A program made the position numbers and the translations under genes. A DNA stretch of 64,000 bases from Ustilago trichophora (taxonomy: Eukaryota; Basidiomycota; Ustilaginomycetes; Ustilaginales; Ustilaginaceae), in NCBI GenBank assembly GCA_900323505.1, contig OOIN01000008.1, positions 62,001-126,000 of the forward strand, written 5' to 3'. Shown here in pieces: positions 61,156-64,000 of the stretch (positions are counted from its first letter, which is position 1; the number at the start of each line of letters is the position of its first letter). The notes beneath the pieces are model-generated. The model saw nothing but the letters and a program-made list of their open reading frames with translations, did no database searches and was not told where the DNA came from.

Positions 61156-62886
61156 CTACTTGACCCTCTTGATCACCTGCTCATTGAGCTTCACCAATGC
61201 CTGTTTCGCCTCCGAGTCCGGCAGCACCTCCAAATGTTGTGTCGCCCTTCTCGCATGCTCCTTGGCCAGCTCAGCGGTCCTCTTCAGTCCTTGACTTCTG
61301 TCCACCAATCTCAGCATCTTCTCCACATCTCCTTCCCCTTCGAATCTCCTTGCTACCAACTCGTGAATTCCTTCGCCTGGCAGCTCCTGCCAGGCGTAGA
61401 GCACAGGAGCTGTAGCCAGTCCCAAACGCAGATCAGCACCGCCCGAAGGTTTGCCAAAGGCGGCAGAGGTGGATTGGAAATCGAGCAAGTCATCCACGAG
61501 TTGGAAGGCGATGCCGAGGTTGCGTCCGTATCCGTAGGCTGCATCTCGAATGCGTCGCATCTCTTCGGCTACGCTGCCTGAAATGCCGGCCTTCGAGATC
61601 GCATCGGACCCACAACCGGCGAGGATGACGGATGCTCGGGTGGATTTGGCGATGAGAGCGGCGGTCTTGAGATATGTCTTTTGCAGGTAGAGCGAAAAGT
61701 GGGCCGGGGTAGGCTGATTTGCTGCTGCGGAAACCGAGGCGAGGGTTTGCTCGGCTTGAGGAGCAGACAGACCCATGTTGTGAGCGAGGAGGCCTTCGCT
61801 TTCCCAAATGTTGGCGTGGACGCTCTTGCTGGCGGGATCCGAGGAGGATTCGGCAGCTTGAGATTTGAGCTGCATCACCTCGCCTTCGACGAGGTTGGCA
61901 ATGACGGTGGCGAGCAGCTCTACCACTTCGGCATCGCGCAGACGGGCAAGCGCAACGGATGCACGGCCGAGCAAAAAGTCTCCACCGAGGATGCTAAGCT
62001 TGTTGCCAAATGCCGAGGGGGCGGAAGGAGCGCCACGACGCAAGGGGGAGGCGTCGATCACATCGTCGTGAAGAAGCGATGCGACGTGGATCATTTCAGT
62101 GATCTCGGCGAGCCTGCGCTGGGTGGGGAGGATGGCACCCGTAGCAGAGGCCAGGGCTGCGGCTGCACTATCCTCTGTTGCGTCAGAGGAGGAAGATGAT
62201 GGAGTGGCAAGGGAGCCTTCGATGCTCTCCATGTGTGGGTTAAAGTCGTTGAGCACGCTACCGGGAGAGAGGGGCTCGTTGATGCCCATATCGCGTTCGA
62301 TCGACTTGCCTGTGTCGCTGCGCTGGGCCGAGTTCTGCGCTTGAGCCAGCAGTTCAGGGTACAGCGGGGAAAGACCGTTGACGGCTTTGCTCATAAGAAG
62401 GACGATGAGCGGTCGGACGTGCTTGCCTTCTGCTTGGAAGTAGTATTTCGCTATTGTGTCCAAGCTGGGGTGACCGGAGCCGAGAAGCGACGAGACGTTG
62501 GAGCGCAACGAGGACAGCTCGGAGGAGACCAGCGAGAGTGGATCCTGAATGATGGGAGCCGCTGGGGCGGCAGCAGATGAAGAAGAAGAAGAAGAAGAAG
62601 AAGAAGAAGAAGAAGAAGAAGAAGAAGAAGAAGAGGCGACATCCGAAGCGCCAAAGAAGGCAGCTGCGGAAGATGCGGCCGAAGAAGATGGCGAATGCGG
62701 CGAAGAAGAGGATGCGGAAGAGGTGGGAAACTGAGCAAGTTGGTCCTGTACGAGGTTCTTGGCCTGATCTATCGCGGATGCCCAGCTAGACTGAGCGCGT
62801 GCCGAGGCTGCAGACAACGTTCGTGCGGCGGTGGAGCGACCTCGAGCGACGCTCGACAGCGCAGTTCGTGGGAGTCTTGGTGGCAT
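61156..62886 (-). CDS. COQ1: Mitochondrial polyprenyl diphosphate synthase (ubiquinone side chain)
   Basis: Intronless, 576 aa. It makes the long isoprenoid tail of ubiquinone from FPP and IPP in the mitochondrial matrix. The N-terminus MPPRLPRTALSSVARGRSTA is a typical presequence. First Asp-rich motif HDDVIDASPLRRG near residue 277, second QLVDDLLDF near 468, with GKHVRPL and GDFLLGRAS also conserved. Small residues in place of Phe/Tyr before DDVID (HVASLL) are expected for long-chain synthases. Insertions relative to family: a run of about 19 Ser near residue 85-105 (from a GAA/TTC microsatellite) and an extra Ser/Asp-rich loop (about 185-235). Tail length is not readable from sequence. 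Confidence 0.9.
   Translation of the reverse strand: MPPRLPRTALSSVARGRSTAARTLSAASARAQSSWASAIDQAKNLVQDQLAQFPTSSASSSSPHSPSSSAASSAAAFFGASDVASSSSSSSSSSSSSSSSSSSSAAAPAAPIIQDPLSLVSSELSSLRSNVSSLLGSGHPSLDTIAKYYFQAEGKHVRPLIVLLMSKAVNGLSPLYPELLAQAQNSAQRSDTGKSIERDMGINEPLSPGSVLNDFNPHMESIEGSLATPSSSSSDATEDSAAAALASATGAILPTQRRLAEITEMIHVASLLHDDVIDASPLRRGAPSAPSAFGNKLSILGGDFLLGRASVALARLRDAEVVELLATVIANLVEGEVMQLKSQAAESSSDPASKSVHANIWESEGLLAHNMGLSAPQAEQTLASVSAAANQPTPAHFSLYLQKTYLKTAALIAKSTRASVILAGCGSDAISKAGISGSVAEEMRRIRDAAYGYGRNLGIAFQLVDDLLDFQSTSAAFGKPSGGADLRLGLATAPVLYAWQELPGEGIHELVARRFEGEGDVEKMLRLVDRSQGLKRTAELAKEHARRATQHLEVLPDSEAKQALVKLNEQVIKRVK
62579..62633. repeat. (GAA)n coding microsatellite in COQ1
   Basis: About 18 triplets encoding a poly-Ser run between the presequence and the catalytic domain. 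Confidence 0.9.
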
Positions 62887-63585
62887 GGTGGCAGCAATGT
62901 GATTCGACAGCTATCGCAGCTCTACCGTTTGTAGACCGCAGTGAAACAAAGCCAAGCCCAGAAAAACGACGCTGAAGCTGGCAAAGACACCAAGAAGCGG
63001 GCGCTTTCTTGGGATTGACGATATAGGAGGATGGAGAAGATGATGGAACAGAGTTGAGGATGATGTGGAGATCGATGTTGAGTTGGTCACTCTCTTCGGA
63101 AATTAAGAAGAACGTTGTCCTCATCGCTTCGACACATTTTTTGGTGGTCCTGTCAGACCATCGCGAATCGCATATCGCGGTCTGCTGCCCTGGAAAAAGA
63201 GGAAAAAAGCATTCCAATCGAGGTACTGTATGTGCTTGCCGTTTGTATCCGAAAATTCAACGTCAGCCAAGGTCTTCCAAAATATGGATTTTGTTTGGTC
63301 AGCCATGCCGATTTCCGAATCTCTTCCATATGTGAGATTGCTTCCTCCAACACTAGAGCGAAAATGTGGTTTTCCTTTCTCGCCCGAATCGAGGAAACGG
63401 CAAAAAAAAGGGGAGCAAAGGGAAGAAGCTTGGGAAGAGATACACACCTCCTCCTAACCTCCTTGGTAGAAAATTGGTTGCCGTCTCGCTGCCAACCACC
63501 ATCATCCTACACCTTCACACCCTCAAACCTTCCGCCAGTCGATATCTCGCGGCGCTTTCCTTCACAGAAGCACCACCCAGACGAG
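62887..63585. promoter_or_regulatory. Divergent promoter region COQ1 / bL9m
   Basis: 699 bp between two mitochondrial-protein genes in divergent orientation. Small ORFs are present but featureless. No element assigned. Confidence 0.45.
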
Positions 63586-64000
63586 ATGAGATCTTCCGCC
63601 GTCCTCAACTTTGCACAGACCGTACGTTGCCTCTCTCCCCATTCCCAGTCTCTCTGAGTTTCCACCCCCCTTTGCTGATTTGAACCTTTCGCCCCTTTCC
63701 CTGTGGTTGCAAACAGGCCCGCACACTCTCGAAAAGGAGGCTCGTACGTGTACAGCTCAAAGCCGACGTAAACGGTCTCGGTCGTGCCGGTAGCATCGTC
63801 CTGGTCCAACCTGGTCGCATGCGAAACGAGTTGCTCCCAACCAACAAGGCCGTCTATCAACCTCTCCCCACTCCCTTCCAGCTCTCCAACCAGAAGGCCA
63901 ACGCATCCGTCGTCGAGGCTCAACTCGAATCCGCCCAGGCCGCACTTCAGATTCAGCAGGCACGTGAATCGCTCTCGCGAGAATTGGGCCCCATTCAACT
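63586..64000 (+). CDS. Mitochondrial ribosomal protein bL9m, 5' part (runs off window)
   Basis: Exon 1 is 63586-63621 (MRSSAVLNFAQT); the 95-nt intron 63622-63716 (GTACGT...AACAG) is phase 0; exon 2 starts ARTLSKRRLVRVQLK and stays open to the window end, giving at least 106 residues. The stretch VRVQLKADVNGLGRAGSIVL followed by VQPGRMRNELLP matches the N-terminal domain of bL9 (bacterial pattern: VxLLxDVxxLGxxGxxVxVKxGYxRNxLxP). The short basic N-terminus could serve as mitochondrial targeting. It is a large-subunit mitoribosome component (yeast Mrpl50 family). The C-terminus is not in the window. Confidence 0.75.

Noticed and set aside
1..64000. tRNA, rRNA and CRISPR searches by eye
   Set aside because: No cloverleaf-like sequence, rRNA segment or spaced repeat array was noticed; a covariance-model scan would be needed to exclude small RNAs.

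Overview
The window is nuclear DNA of a basidiomycete fungus, most likely a smut (Ustilaginales). This is inferred from compact gene spacing, mostly intronless genes, short GT-AG introns (81-115 nt in the eight I could place), Ser/Ala-rich low-complexity extensions and the protein types; no ribosomal marker is present to fix the species. I find 20 protein-coding loci (two cut by the window edges), one decayed paralog, one possible small secreted protein, one LTR fragment and several simple repeats. I see no tRNA, rRNA or CRISPR.

Region by region. 1-7 kb: C-terminus of an unidentified gene, RSA3 (ribosome assembly) divergent from MCM2 (replicative helicase) across a promoter with clustered MluI-cell-cycle-box cores, then farnesyl diphosphate synthase. 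7-13 kb: dynactin p62 and a five-exon carnitine acetyltransferase with a mitochondrial leader, a second in-frame Met and a C-terminal His-Lys-Leu. 13.7-18.3 kb: a visibly AT-richer, gene-poor island with a decayed JmjC-like gene, a Copia-like LTR, a diverged direct repeat and a small ORF with a signal peptide. 18.5-31 kb: neutral trehalase, a second intact JmjC-like gene of the same divergent family, eIF2-alpha, an SR-rich F-box/ankyrin protein and a large TBC Rab-GAP. 31-46 kb: YSH1/CPSF73, mitochondrial ribosomal protein mL53, a TTI2-like HEAT protein, arginyl-tRNA synthetase with a probable dual-use N-terminus, a coiled-coil protein and a GT32 sphingolipid mannosyltransferase. 48.5-61 kb: one uninterrupted 12.2-kb ORF for a Rim15/Greatwall-type kinase. 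61-64 kb: COQ1 divergent from a truncated bL9m gene.

Most genes are housekeeping and are not functionally clustered. Recurring themes are isoprenoid supply (farnesyl and polyprenyl diphosphate synthases), mitochondrial translation (mL53, bL9m, ArgRS) and nutrient/stress signalling (Rim15, trehalase, eIF2-alpha). The least explained material is the pair of JmjC-like proteins with degraded metal-binding residues on either side of the trehalase gene, the AT-rich island holding one of them, and short palindromic motifs (TCACGTGA, CTGTACAGTA) that recur in several promoters.
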